Shown here: one piece after another, positions 16,185 through 22,240 of the stretch
Layout of the letters: each line of letters begins with the position of its first letter
Numbering within the stretch: the stretch's first letter is position 1
Virus record (IMG/VR): IMGVR_UViG_3300036668_000172
Span: 19,750 to 83,749 of that record
Strand: one strand, 5' to 3'
Origin: a virus
DNA length: 64,000 nt
Position numbers and translations under genes: made by a program
The notes under the pieces: model-generated
What the model was told of the DNA's origin: nothing
Database searches by the model: none
Seen by the model: the letters and a program-made list of their open reading frames with translations, nothing else

Positions 16185-16418
16185 TTATTCCGTCTCTAAA
16201 TGCCTATTAAACACAAGTCGCTCACGTTCATCAATGATTTGATACGCAAACTTCATTAGCTTTTCGTATGCTTCAGCATCGGTAGTGGTTTTGTTGTAGT
16301 GATGAGCGCAGAAAAGTAGCTCACCAATGTTTCCCACAGCCTTCACATAGGCCTGAGAGGAACACTCGAAGTCGCACCTGTCTAGGGGCGTAAGCGTCCA
16401 GACCACTGTTTCAGTCAT
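16185..16418 (-). CDS. DUF7455-type zinc protein
   Basis: 77 residues. LDRCDFECSSQAYVKAV, then GELLFCAHHYNK, fits the actinobacterial/actinophage DUF7455 pattern: CxxxC or CxxC, QAY, LLFCxHH. These form a small zinc-binding fold of unknown function. The C-terminal 40 residues are helical. Overlaps the upstream gene by 8 nt. Confidence 0.75.
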   Translation of the reverse strand: MTETVVWTLTPLDRCDFECSSQAYVKAVGNIGELLFCAHHYNKTTTDAEAYEKLMKFAYQIIDERERLVFNRHLETE

Positions 16419-16677
16419 CTTGTCCCTCTATAGAAACTATCTTGGTAGTTACCCACCATCCATCTTTACCGCCAATGTACATGTGCTTGCCTACTTGCAC
16501 TGGTAGCCTTTTGTGCGCATCTTCTTCGCCAAACGCAGAGGGCAGTTCGTTGACTTTCATTCCTTCATAATTGTCAAAACAATACGCGTACCAGTGCTTG
16601 AATTGAAAAATTCCATTCTTGAAGCAATAGCCGTTTCTAAGGTCGTATATAGACCCAGTCTCAGTTGTAATTATCAT
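16411..16677 (-). CDS. Small beta-rich protein, unknown
   Basis: 88 residues, rich in Tyr, Phe and Trp (YCFKNGIFQFKHWYAYCFDN; YIGGKDGWWVTTKIV). No family recognised. Its ATG overlaps the stop of a 50-residue gene as ATGA. Confidence 0.6.
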   Translation of the reverse strand: MIITTETGSIYDLRNGYCFKNGIFQFKHWYAYCFDNYEGMKVNELPSAFGEEDAHKRLPVQVGKHMYIGGKDGWWVTTKIVSIEGQDD

Positions 16678-16826
16678 CTGGTCTTCCTGTCACAGAAAAA
16701 TACGAACACCCTCTTGCCAATAATGATATCTAAGGTCGGTTGGGTTTTCACGTCATACAGGTTGATGCCGAATACATAGTGAGTCCCCAGAGAGCCAGAG
16801 TCTCTATAGCTTCTAAACTTAATCAC
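16674..16826 (-). CDS. 50-residue protein with GTG start
   Basis: Reads from GTG at 16826 to TGA at 16674. AAGGAG sits 7 nt before the GTG inside the end of the upstream gene, and both ends overlap neighbours (8 nt and ATGA), so it closes what would otherwise be a gap. The product is beta-like (THYVFGINLYDVKTQPTLDI, then a hydrophobic RVFVFFC). Function unknown. Confidence 0.7.
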   Translation of the reverse strand: MIKFRSYRDSGSLGTHYVFGINLYDVKTQPTLDIIIGKRVFVFFCDRKTR

Positions 16827-17073
16827 CGAATTTCTCCTTATAAGAGTTATCTAAAGCCTTTAAAGCTTTGCTGACGCAAATTTCTGCACCATCACCATAG
16901 CGATGTTTAAACTCTACACCGCGTTCTTCGTAGCCCTCTAGATACAGGGGGTCTTCACCAGTAGTAGCAATGTAGGTGTTCACATTACTAGGTGAAGTTC
17001 CGCCCTTTACTCTGGCTATGTGTATCTCAGTGAGCAGCTGTCTGTTTAATCTAATCTGGACGTGTAGTGGCAT
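16819..17073 (-). CDS. Small conserved-looking protein, unknown
   Basis: 84 residues, alpha/beta (MPLHVQIRLNRQLLTEIHIARV; later GDGAEICVSKALKALDNSY). Overlaps the exonuclease gene by 23 nt and the next gene by 8 nt. No motif recognised. Confidence 0.6.
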   Translation of the reverse strand: MPLHVQIRLNRQLLTEIHIARVKGGTSPSNVNTYIATTGEDPLYLEGYEERGVEFKHRYGDGAEICVSKALKALDNSYKEKFGD

Positions 17074-17650
17074 CTTGACCTCTTCTCTTGGCTCCCATTA
17101 CTCCCCTTAGGTATTCAAAGCAATAGATGTGCATCAGTGAGTCCCATCCAGCATCGTGCTGATTCTCTGTACCAATCTTTTCAATGGCATAAGCCTTCGC
17201 GCGTTTCTTCCAAGTCGCAGCTTTTACGGGCATCCCGTGCTCCTCTTTATAGTCCAGAGCGAAGCATAGTGCGTTTAGGTCAACAGTTCTTCTTGAGAAG
17301 AGTGAGTAGGTTTTAGGCAGAGAGTCTTTCACAAAGGGCATGTCGAATGCGCCAACGTTGAAACCAACAGGAATAGTTTTACCCCTGCTGTTAGTATCGA
17401 CCCCTATTGCAATCAACCAATCGTAAACCTGACTGTCAACCTCATCTGGCAAAGGCGCACTTTGTAAAGACTCTAGTGTTATGCCGTGAACCTCAAAGGC
17501 GCGCTCTGACCACTGGCACTCACCTGGATTCATATTCATGGAGATTTGATACCCGTCCTCGGTGGATAGGCCAATCTGAATCAGCTTGCCACCTTCACTC
17601 AACTCACTAGAGGACATCTCTCCATCTAGTCCTAGGAATAGGTAACTCAT
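17051..17650 (-). CDS. DEDDh 3'-5' exonuclease (DnaQ/RNase T-like)
   Basis: 199 residues. The four acidic positions and histidine of the DEDDh group are visible: FLGLDGEMSS (D and E of motif I), GFNVGAFDMPFV (motif II) and QHDAGWDSL (H and D of motif III). Length suits a stand-alone exonuclease of DNA or RNA ends. It could proofread, turn over host RNA or trim nucleic acids. Starts a short-gene run on the minus strand. Confidence 0.8.
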   Translation of the reverse strand: MSYLFLGLDGEMSSSELSEGGKLIQIGLSTEDGYQISMNMNPGECQWSERAFEVHGITLESLQSAPLPDEVDSQVYDWLIAIGVDTNSRGKTIPVGFNVGAFDMPFVKDSLPKTYSLFSRRTVDLNALCFALDYKEEHGMPVKAATWKKRAKAYAIEKIGTENQHDAGWDSLMHIYCFEYLRGVMGAKRRGQDATTRPD

Positions 17651-17686
17651 TTCTCTCCTTTATAAGTAAAAATGATTATTTGCGTT

Positions 17687-17944
17687 TTAGCTTATAAGTT
17701 CAATCTGCACTGAACACTCGCAGCCTATCAACGCTGTGTGATAGTCGCTGCAGTTTTCTGTTAGAACTTGGACAATCCGTCTTCGTTCTCCAAGCAGCGC
17801 CCTAGAGAGTTTAGTCTCTATGACCGCAATCAAAGCGTGCGGGGCGTCAAGCATGTCATTGACCCAATGGTTATCAAGGAACTCTTGCTCTTCTTGTAGC
17901 TCGTCTGCATCAAGTGAGCCTAGGTAATCCTCTTGCTTAGTCAT
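17687..17944 (-). CDS. Small acidic protein, unknown
   Basis: 85 residues from the ATG at 17944, which overlaps the upstream stop as ATGA and has GGAG 8 nt before it; a GTG three codons earlier is less likely. Helical with an acidic start (DYLGSLDADELQEEQEF) and a cysteine pair near the end. Function unknown. Confidence 0.6.
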   Translation of the reverse strand: MTKQEDYLGSLDADELQEEQEFLDNHWVNDMLDAPHALIAVIETKLSRALLGERRRIVQVLTENCSDYHTALIGCECSVQIELIS

Positions 17945-18267
17945 CTCTCGCACTCCATAATCATGTTGCGTACAGTGGCTTCATACTCTTTTTTCCACTC
18001 TGGAAAATCAGACAGTTGTTCAAAGATTTCGTTTAGCTCTTGCTCACGTTTTTCTGTGTCGTAAGAAACGCTCTTGCCTCCGTAGCAACCAACTCCGTAC
18101 CTAAACTCCCACTTGTTATCATCGTGAAAGTCTGGCATAAACTCCGCTTCATTCCATGAGCCACCGCAAACATCGCAGTCGGAATCGTCGCCCAAGCTCC
18201 AAGAGAGGTCTCTATCTTCTTCAGCCATCTCAACTGCAAAGTCTCGCTTTGTAGTTGGCTCAGTCAT
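17941..18267 (-). CDS. Acidic protein with one CxxC, unknown
   Basis: 108 residues. SDCDVCGGSWNE (about 29-40) is a half zinc-knuckle; further cysteines occur at YGVGCYGG and near the end. The C-terminal third is a charged helix. Overlaps the gene before by 8 nt and after by 4 nt. Confidence 0.6.
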   Translation of the reverse strand: MTEPTTKRDFAVEMAEEDRDLSWSLGDDSDCDVCGGSWNEAEFMPDFHDDNKWEFRYGVGCYGGKSVSYDTEKREQELNEIFEQLSDFPEWKKEYEATVRNMIMECER

Positions 18268-18457
18268 CTTGTCCCTCTCTTATTAGTTTCTCTAGGTCTT
18301 TTGCGTAATAGGGGTCAGCTAGTGCCTCTAGGATGTCTCGCTTAGCTGCTTTATCCTTTATGAGCGCAATGATACGTTTCTGCTCTTCCTCAACTCCAGC
18401 TTCGTAACCCTTGAGAAAGGCAAAACTTATTTGTAATCCATCGTCTAGTTCACTCAC
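18260..18457 (-). CDS. Small helical protein of the GxxxGxEEEQxRII type
   Basis: 65 residues. FLKGYEAGVEEEQKRIIALIKDK is shared in pattern with genes at 47208-47381 (YELGKEAERNRI) and 47611-47799 (AGREEEQSRIISLLKK), so these are probably paralogues. All helical. Function unknown. Confidence 0.65.
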   Translation of the reverse strand: MSELDDGLQISFAFLKGYEAGVEEEQKRIIALIKDKAAKRDILEALADPYYAKDLEKLIREGQDD

Positions 18458-18510
18458 AGTGCACTCCTACCTATACCCTATACGCTTTTGTTGGTACTCA
18501 CTCTATCACT

Positions 18511-18765
18511 TTAGAAGAGCATGTCCCCGCTTTGGGGTTTCGGGTTTCCTTCTTGAGAGTCTTGGTATTCAGACCTTGGGGTAGTCATCTTGGTTTTCCT
18601 GTTGGGGGTGGCGTCAGACGCGCCGAAAGGGGCTGGGTTGAACTGAGACTTATTAGCGTTGCTATTAGCAACCTCTTTGCCCGCTGTAGTGCCACGAGCT
18701 GCCAGCTGAGCATCGCGCTTCTTAATGCTGCTCTTAGCTTTCTTATAGCGGCCTTCGAGACTCAA
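18511..18765 (-). CDS. Small basic, disordered protein
   Basis: 84 residues. A Lys/Arg helix (SLEGRYKKAKSSIKKRDAQLAARG) is followed by an Asn/Pro/Ser/Thr-rich tail. Overlaps the upstream gene by 4 nt. Resembles other low-complexity proteins of the phage; function unknown. Confidence 0.5.
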   Translation of the reverse strand: MSLEGRYKKAKSSIKKRDAQLAARGTTAGKEVANSNANKSQFNPAPFGASDATPNRKTKMTTPRSEYQDSQEGNPKPQSGDMLF

Positions 18766-18959
18766 AGCTCTAAACCTGTTTTCCAGAAGGAGTGGTTGGG
18801 GTCAGACAAGTCCATGTGCACAACATTAGTGTGTGGGTCCCTGATGCCCTGAAGTCCCATTCGGGAAGTCGTCTCTTCAACCTGACTCTTTGGAGACTCA
18901 AACTGAGTTGGGTCGTTGACGTTCTTGACTGAGCCGTCTCTTTTATCGTGGAAGTCCAT
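18762..18959 (-). CDS. Small protein, unknown
   Basis: 65 residues, polar, with a GLQGIRDPHTNVVHMDLSDP stretch. Coupled upstream by TAATG to a 30-residue zinc-finger gene and downstream by ATGA. Function unknown. Confidence 0.5.
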   Translation of the reverse strand: MDFHDKRDGSVKNVNDPTQFESPKSQVEETTSRMGLQGIRDPHTNVVHMDLSDPNHSFWKTGLEL

Positions 18960-19051
18960 TAGTCACTCTTTTCATGTTTGGTTTCACATTCTCTGGCTAA
19001 GGACGCAACGGGGAATGATTTTTTGCAAATGCTACAGTGACCTTCGCTCAT
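18959..19051 (-). CDS. 30-residue CCCH-type zinc-finger micro-protein
   Basis: ATG at 19051, TAA shared with the next ATG at 18959. The product HCSICKKSFPVASLARECET is followed by KH, giving Cx2Cx12Cx3H, the spacing of a classical single zinc finger. A 6-bp stem (19061-19077) lies just upstream. First gene of the leftward unit that begins at the divergent control site. Confidence 0.6.
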   Translation of the reverse strand: MSEGHCSICKKSFPVASLARECETKHEKSD

Positions 19052-19125
19052 TGTTCCATTGTCCGCCTTTTGCGGACTCTCTGCAGGGTGAATTTTTTCG
19101 ATAGAAGTCTTTTTTTCACTTCTCG

Positions 19126-19161
19126 TGTCAAAAGGATAACGTTATCGGGATACTTTTGACA
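19126..19161. promoter_or_regulatory. Divergent -35 boxes around a perfect palindrome
   Basis: TGTCAAAAG (19126-19134) and CTTTTGACA (19153-19161) are exact complements. Each contains TTGACA pointing outward, the consensus -35 of housekeeping sigma factors. Between them lies the perfect 12-bp palindrome GATAACGTTATC (19135-19146). This looks like an operator between divergent promoters; matching -10 boxes are weak (TAAAAA rightwards after 16 nt, none good leftwards). Confidence 0.55.
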
Positions 19162-19173
19162 TTTGGCAAATCT

Positions 19174-19194
19174 AGCCTAAAAACGCCCTCGTAG
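19174..19194 (+). repeat. CGCCCC element, copy 1
   Basis: Reads GCCTAAAAACGCCCTCGTAG on the plus strand, 13 nt after the rightward TTGACA. Related to five copies between 20426 and 22061, four of which face the opposite way. Confidence 0.5.
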
Positions 19195-19253
19195 AACGGC
19201 GGCTAACGGACTTTGACGATGCACCACGGGTGATTGCATCAAAACAAAGATAA

Positions 19254-19280
19254 AAGCCCCCAGATTGTCTCTGAAGGCTT
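19254..19280 (-). terminator. Rho-independent terminator after the ADP-ribosyltransferase gene
   Basis: In the leftward transcript 19280-19270 pairs with 19264-19254 over 11 bp (two G-U pairs) with a 5-nt loop TTGTC complement, then TTATCTTTGTTTT. Stem plus U-rich tail 26 nt past the stop of the 19306-19602 gene is a standard intrinsic terminator. Confidence 0.8.
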
Positions 19281-19305
19281 ATTACGGCTATGTGGTTACT
19301 TTCGG

Positions 19306-19602
19306 CTATTCATGACCCACAACTTTGAAGCCTTTACGACTTCTTACCTCATTTGGCTTCTTAGAAGGGGTGTAAAGTGTCTCATCTGACTCAAAAGGTT
19401 CCACTCTGTGGATTGTTCCCTTACCTCCACCAAAGAATCCTTCGGCGTATGCACGAGCTTTGTCAATGTCAGGAGTTGCTGAGGCTTCGCCCTTATTTGG
19501 ACGGACTACTTCACCGATAGGAATAGTGGCAGGTGAACCGTGATAAAGAATCTTTCCTTCACCACTACCTGCTGTGCGACGGTGGTTAAATGGAATGGCC
19601 AA
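19306..19602 (-). CDS. Arr-like mono-ADP-ribosyltransferase
   Basis: 98 residues from a TTG start (AGGA 8 nt upstream). ILYHGSPATIPIGEVVRPN, then TPDIDKARAYAEGFFGG, then KGTIHRVEPFES, and finally EVRSRKGFKVVGHE follow the order of rifampin ADP-ribosyltransferase (Arr) proteins: YHG for NAD binding, a helix ending in A, the RVEP strand, and RSRxxxxVVG. It is somewhat shorter than Arr (about 140 residues). Whether it modifies a small molecule or a host protein such as RNA polymerase is unknown. Followed by a strong terminator. Confidence 0.7.
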   Translation of the reverse strand: MAIPFNHRRTAGSGEGKILYHGSPATIPIGEVVRPNKGEASATPDIDKARAYAEGFFGGGKGTIHRVEPFESDETLYTPSKKPNEVRSRKGFKVVGHE

Positions 19603-19633
19603 AAGTTATCCTAAGAACGCCCCTATTACCAAG

Positions 19634-19942
19634 CTATTCGGCTGGAGCGGACTTGACAGGGTTAGTTTTAAGGTGCTTGGTGTACTCACCAGCGGCTGTT
19701 TCGTTCAGTGGACTGCTGCTGCCACCAGAGGTCATACCCATTGGGCTAATCACTTTGCTAAGCATCGGACGACCTTTGCCAGTCGCAATGTAGTCACCGT
19801 GCTTCTGAGCTGCTCCTTCGGAGCTGTGCATGGTGTCGGTTACAGCAGGGTCTGACATTTGAAGTCTGTAAGAACCATCGTGAAGACTAGTGTGGTCTCC
19901 CTGCTTACGGCTTGGGTGTTCTGCTCTGTTAGGTACGTCCAT
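19634..19942 (-). CDS. Polar low-complexity protein, unknown
   Basis: 102 residues, Ser/His/Pro/Gly-rich, with HGDYIATGKGRPMLSKVISP as the most ordered part. Lies between the glycine-zipper gene and the ADP-ribosyltransferase. No family recognised. Confidence 0.5.
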   Translation of the reverse strand: MDVPNRAEHPSRKQGDHTSLHDGSYRLQMSDPAVTDTMHSSEGAAQKHGDYIATGKGRPMLSKVISPMGMTSGGSSSPLNETAAGEYTKHLKTNPVKSAPAE

Positions 19943-19951
19943 TTTTCTTTC

Positions 19952-20179
19952 CTAGCAATCTTTGAACTGAGTGGAGTTAAGAGCTCCGTGCTTTTCAGCC
20001 TTGCGGTCCTTGCGGAGTAGCATGCCGCCGCCGACTGCTCCTACGACTGCCCCTACTCCAGCAGCCATTAAGGCGTTTGCTGGGGATGCTCCATCGTGAG
20101 CTCCCATAGATGCGCCTGCCATGGCTCCCATAACTGCTGAGCCTGTTGGAAGAGCATCTACCATCTTATATTTTTTCAT
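19952..20179 (-). CDS. Glycine-zipper membrane protein
   Basis: 75 residues. Two Gly/Ala-rich hydrophobic segments (about 13-27 and 34-56) with repeated small-xxx-small spacing (GAMAGASMGA; GVGAVVGAVGGG) suggest a membrane-inserting glycine zipper, followed by a charged tail. Could act at the membrane during infection or lysis; unassigned. Confidence 0.6.
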   Translation of the reverse strand: MKKYKMVDALPTGSAVMGAMAGASMGAHDGASPANALMAAGVGAVVGAVGGGMLLRKDRKAEKHGALNSTQFKDC

Positions 20180-20222
20180 AATTAGATTCTCCCACGCAAT
20201 TGTATTTTTCTCTCAGTAACCA

Positions 20223-20408
20223 TTATTTCTTATTCGACGTACGAGGAACTTTTTTCTCCAAGGCGGCATTACCGTTCACGCTGGAGGCTTCCTTGGTTAC
20301 TTCGCCTGATGTCTGAGCAAGATTGGCTCTTAGGTAGTCTCCGCCTTTGATGCCACGAGGGCCACCAAACATGCCCTTGGCAATGTTGGGACTGAGATTA
20401 CGATTCAT
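20223..20408 (-). CDS. Small basic protein, unknown
   Basis: 61 residues, Gly/Asn/Lys-rich (GMFGGPRGIKGGDYLRANLA). GGGAG lies directly before the ATG and a CATACT box 6 nt before it, so the transcript may be nearly leaderless. A CGCCCC element sits 18 nt upstream. Function unknown. Confidence 0.55.
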   Translation of the reverse strand: MNRNLSPNIAKGMFGGPRGIKGGDYLRANLAQTSGEVTKEASSVNGNAALEKKVPRTSNKK

Positions 20409-20425
20409 GCTCCCAGTATGACATA

Positions 20426-20447
20426 GCTACAGGGGCGATTTAAGGCT
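20426..20447 (-). repeat. CGCCCC element, copy 2
   Basis: Minus strand GCCTTAAATCGCCCCTGTAGC, directly upstream of the start of the 20223-20408 gene; a -10-like CATACT follows it. Confidence 0.6.
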
Positions 20448-20459
20448 AAAAATGATAAG

Positions 20460-20529
20460 GGTGACCCCCTGGTAGAACTGTCCGTAGATGAAAAGGGGGT
20501 AACAACTACGGCTCGGCCAGGGGGCCACC
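20460..20529 (-). ncRNA. Structured RNA candidate in the control region
   Basis: Outer arms 20460-20472 and 20517-20529 match in 12 of 13 positions; inner arms 20482-20487 (CCGTAG) and 20506-20511 (CTACGG) match perfectly. The inner loop holds GGGGG, which could also pair with the CCCCC of the outer arm. It lies between two leftward CGCCCC elements with no gene covering it. Orientation is inferred from those elements. Confidence 0.45.
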
Positions 20530-20554
20530 TGAGTAGATAGTAGCACATGCCATG

Positions 20555-20576
20555 GCTACAGGGGCGTTTTAAGACA
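20555..20576 (-). repeat. CGCCCC element, copy 3
   Basis: Minus strand TGTCTTAAAACGCCCCTGTAGC; overlaps the last codons of the 20569-20736 gene and lies upstream of the structured RNA candidate. Confidence 0.6.
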
Positions 20577-20736
20577 ACCCGTGCATGTGGTTCCAGATAG
20601 CAATCATGTAGACCTCTGCGTCCTCTGGGTCATCATACTTCTTAGCCAGTTCTTCAATGGCGGCGATTAAAGCTGCCTCTGGCAGGTGGGTGACATAGTG
20701 CCAAAGCTGCACCAAGTCATCGTCTATAAACTTCAT
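20569..20736 (-). CDS. 55-residue acidic protein with a leaderless-type start
   Basis: ATG at 20736, TAA at 20569. The product is alpha-helical (LVQLWHYVTHLPEAALIAAI; later EVYMIAIWNHMHGLS) and acidic. A perfect TATAAT box ends 6 nt before the ATG and there is no Shine-Dalgarno, so transcription would begin at or next to the start codon. Function unknown. Confidence 0.65.
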   Translation of the reverse strand: MKFIDDDLVQLWHYVTHLPEAALIAAIEELAKKYDDPEDAEVYMIAIWNHMHGLS

Positions 20737-20750
20737 AACAGTATTATAAG

Positions 20751-20772
20751 GCTACTGGGGCGTTTTATACAT
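20751..20772 (-). repeat. CGCCCC element, copy 4, with TATAAT
   Basis: Minus strand ATGTATAAAACGCCCCAGTAGC. TATAAT follows two bases later and the ATG of the 20569-20736 gene six bases after that, so this copy lies in the -35/-10 spacer of a convincing promoter. Confidence 0.65.
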
Positions 20773-20847
20773 AGAATCGGTAGGCCGCAGCCGAGTCGGC
20801 TCCATTCGGGCCTTTTCGAGTGTCTTTGGGGGGTCAAACCTGCACAT
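20752..20847 (-). CDS. Possible 31-residue peptide
   Basis: ATG at 20847 to TAG at 20752; product MCRFDPPKTLEKARMEPTRL plus 11 residues, basic. No Shine-Dalgarno. It follows CGCCCC copy 5 on the same strand by 38 nt. The frame is short and could be chance. Confidence 0.3.
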   Translation of the reverse strand: MCRFDPPKTLEKARMEPTRLRPTDSMYKTPQ

Positions 20848-21170
20848 TCCGCAATTTAATGCCCAGTAATCAACCGATACCGAAGGATACGGGGGCATTT
20901 TAGGGACAAAATGGGCTACTGCCTCACTTTCAAGGTCATCAAGCGGGTGTGAGACCTGGCATGACCTGCTGGAATTCTGCGGTTACCCTGCTGGCGTGCA
21001 ATAATCCACTTATCGCCACCACGCCGAACAGGTGCGGCGCGCACTCACTCGCTTACTTACGGGCGGTTATCGCTACTAGGTGTATGAATTATGTTCTTGC
21101 GCTTACTAGTGGTAATCGCCACTTAGCCCGCTGTCACTATGGGCTATCACGCTAAGTAAAGGAATAACTA
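20848..21170. other. Control region with no convincing gene
   Basis: 323 nt between the divergent gene blocks. It holds CGCCCC copy 5, several imperfect inverted repeats (GGCGTG at 20992 with CACGCC at 21020; GGCGGTTATC near 21061 with GTAATCGCC near 21112) and a TATGAATTATG stretch near 21082 that could serve as a -10 for the plus operon, without a good -35. A 68-residue frame from a GTG at 20949 has no ribosome-binding site and looks non-coding. Confidence 0.4.
20886..20907 (-). repeat. CGCCCC element, copy 5 (degenerate)
   Basis: Minus strand GTCCCTAAAATGCCCCCGTATC. The core is CCTAAAATGCCCC. No good -10 follows it. Confidence 0.45.
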
Positions 21171-21614
21171 ATGAACGCTGTATCTATCCCGACACGCTCA
21201 ACCGATACACCATCAACCATCATTGACGCTACCGACAACGCTCTACGGGGCGCTATTGGTAACGTGTTCGTCGATGCTGTATTTCAGGCTCACGCTCAGG
21301 ACGAGTTGGCTTTTAGGGTCGCTGTAAAGGCGGCAACTAAGGCGCAAATAAAGGCTGATGCCGATGCTATCAAGTATGCCAATGCAGAACTACTCAAGGC
21401 AGACTTGCAAGACAATGGCTCAACTGTTCTGGGTATCGCCGTATCATACGAGGAACTACTCCACCTAGCCACCGTTGGTGTCAAGGCATGGTATGACCTA
21501 CCCGAGGGTAACATCATCGCCCGTCTAGTAAGCGACGTCACCGTAGCCCTAGCTGGGGCGCAGTCTCGTGAGGCAAATGCGCTCAAGAGCGCTATCGCCG
21601 AGCTACAAGGCTAA
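21171..21614 (+). CDS. First gene of the rightward operon, unknown
   Basis: 147 residues, Ala-rich and helical (AFRVAVKAATKAQIKADADAI; ARLVSDVTVALAGAQ). AAAGGA lies 7 nt before the ATG. Its start MNAVSIP resembles that of the 27106-27444 gene (MNAITIP), including the leader bases. Being first behind the control region suggests an early, abundant product; the family is not recognised. Confidence 0.7.
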   Translation: MNAVSIPTRSTDTPSTIIDATDNALRGAIGNVFVDAVFQAHAQDELAFRVAVKAATKAQIKADADAIKYANAELLKADLQDNGSTVLGIAVSYEELLHLATVGVKAWYDLPEGNIIARLVSDVTVALAGAQSREANALKSAIAELQG

Positions 21615-21633
21615 TCAGGCTACTGTATCCCCG

Positions 21634-21719
21634 TAAGCAAGCCCGTCTCCGAGTATGACCAGACTATACAGGCACTTCACGCCTTGTTATCAGGTACTAC
21701 AAGGGGACGGGCTTACTTA
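21634..21719 (+). terminator. 17-position long-range stem after the first early gene
   Basis: 21634-21650 pairs with 21703-21719 (one G-U, one mismatch) around a 52-nt loop that contains its own stem (GGC/GCC near 21671-21683). It begins 20 nt after the stop of the 21171-21614 gene. It may terminate part of the transcripts or protect the 3' end of the first mRNA. Confidence 0.5.
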
Positions 21720-21741
21720 TTACAGGCTTGTATACCTATAC

Positions 21742-21772
21742 GGTTAGCTAGGTTCTTGGTTCCTAGCTAGCC
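21742..21772 (+). terminator. 11-bp hairpin before the second early gene
   Basis: GGTTAGCTAGG (21742-21752) pairs with CCTAGCTAGCC (21762-21772; one G-U), loop 9 nt, followed by TTATAG. A further AT-rich stem TAGATA/TATCTA (21776-21798) lies between it and the next ribosome-binding site. Attenuator or leader structure. Confidence 0.5.
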
Positions 21773-21824
21773 TTATAGATAGACAATCCGTTTATCTAGC
21801 CCAACATACATACAGGAGGACCTA

Positions 21825-22007
21825 ATGGGTCGCAAGAACAGTAAGGCACGAGAGAAGCCACAACCAGAGAGCACAGTAGCTATGGTTGCTAGGCTCAACA
21901 AGCAGAACACCGTCTACAAGGCACACAAGAGAGAAGAAGCGTTCTCTATGTCTCTCTCTATAGGTTCTCGTATACCTGAATCTATCTCTAAGTCCCTTCG
22001 TAAGTAA
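21825..22007 (+). CDS. Small basic protein, unknown
   Basis: 60 residues, Lys/Arg-rich (MGRKNSKAREKPQPESTVAM; KAHKREEAFSMSLSIGSRI). A perfect AGGAGG lies 5 nt before the ATG, the strongest ribosome-binding site of the block. Flanked by strong hairpins on both sides, so it may be made independently. Function unknown. Confidence 0.65.
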   Translation: MGRKNSKAREKPQPESTVAMVARLNKQNTVYKAHKREEAFSMSLSIGSRIPESISKSLRK

Positions 22008-22009
22008 CT

Positions 22010-22030
22010 TAGGGGGGCAAAGCCCCCCTA
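22010..22030 (+). terminator. Perfect 9-bp GC-rich hairpin
   Basis: TAGGGGGGC, loop AAA, GCCCCCCTA, 2 nt after the stop of the 21825-22007 gene. The next stem CCCCCG/CGGGGG (22035-22050) includes part of CGCCCC copy 6. No long U-run, so partial termination is likely. Confidence 0.6.
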
Positions 22031-22039
22031 TAACCCCCC

Positions 22040-22061
22040 GACTACGGGGGCGTTCTAAGGT
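22040..22061 (-). repeat. CGCCCC element, copy 6
   Basis: Minus strand ACCTTAGAACGCCCCCGTAGTC; lies between the hairpin and the next plus-strand ribosome-binding site. If it drives leftward transcription the RNA would be antisense to the 21825-22007 gene. Confidence 0.45.
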
Positions 22062-22084
22062 AAGCCCTAATGAAAGGAAAGCTA

Positions 22085-22240
22085 ATGCCTACTAAGCAAG
22101 ATGTGACCTGTTACAACTGTGAGAAAGACTTCACAGCGTGGAAGAAAGACATACAAGACTCGGGAGACTACCCCAAGTGCCCAAGTTGTAGAGAAGAGTT
22201 CAATGTTTGGCTAAGAATGTTATGGGGTGAGCAGAACTAA
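22085..22240 (+). CDS. 51-residue zinc-ribbon protein
   Basis: ATG at 22085 behind AAAGGAAAG. VTCYNCEKDF and KCPSCREEF give two CxxC knuckles about 20 residues apart. The stop shares a base with the next ATG (TAATG). A probable nucleic-acid or protein adaptor of the early block. Confidence 0.7.
   Translation: MPTKQDVTCYNCEKDFTAWKKDIQDSGDYPKCPSCREEFNVWLRMLWGEQN

Noticed and set aside
20949-21155. 68-residue frame from a GTG in the control region
   Set aside because: No ribosome-binding site, cysteine and arginine pattern unlike neighbours, and it lies in a stretch of inverted repeats.
20848-21170. Integration site or integrase remnants
   Set aside because: No integrase, excisionase or tRNA half-site was found anywhere in the window.
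22040-22061. Simple terminator explanation for all CGCCCC copies
   Set aside because: Only copy 6 lies in a GC hairpin; others have no stem and lie upstream of starts.
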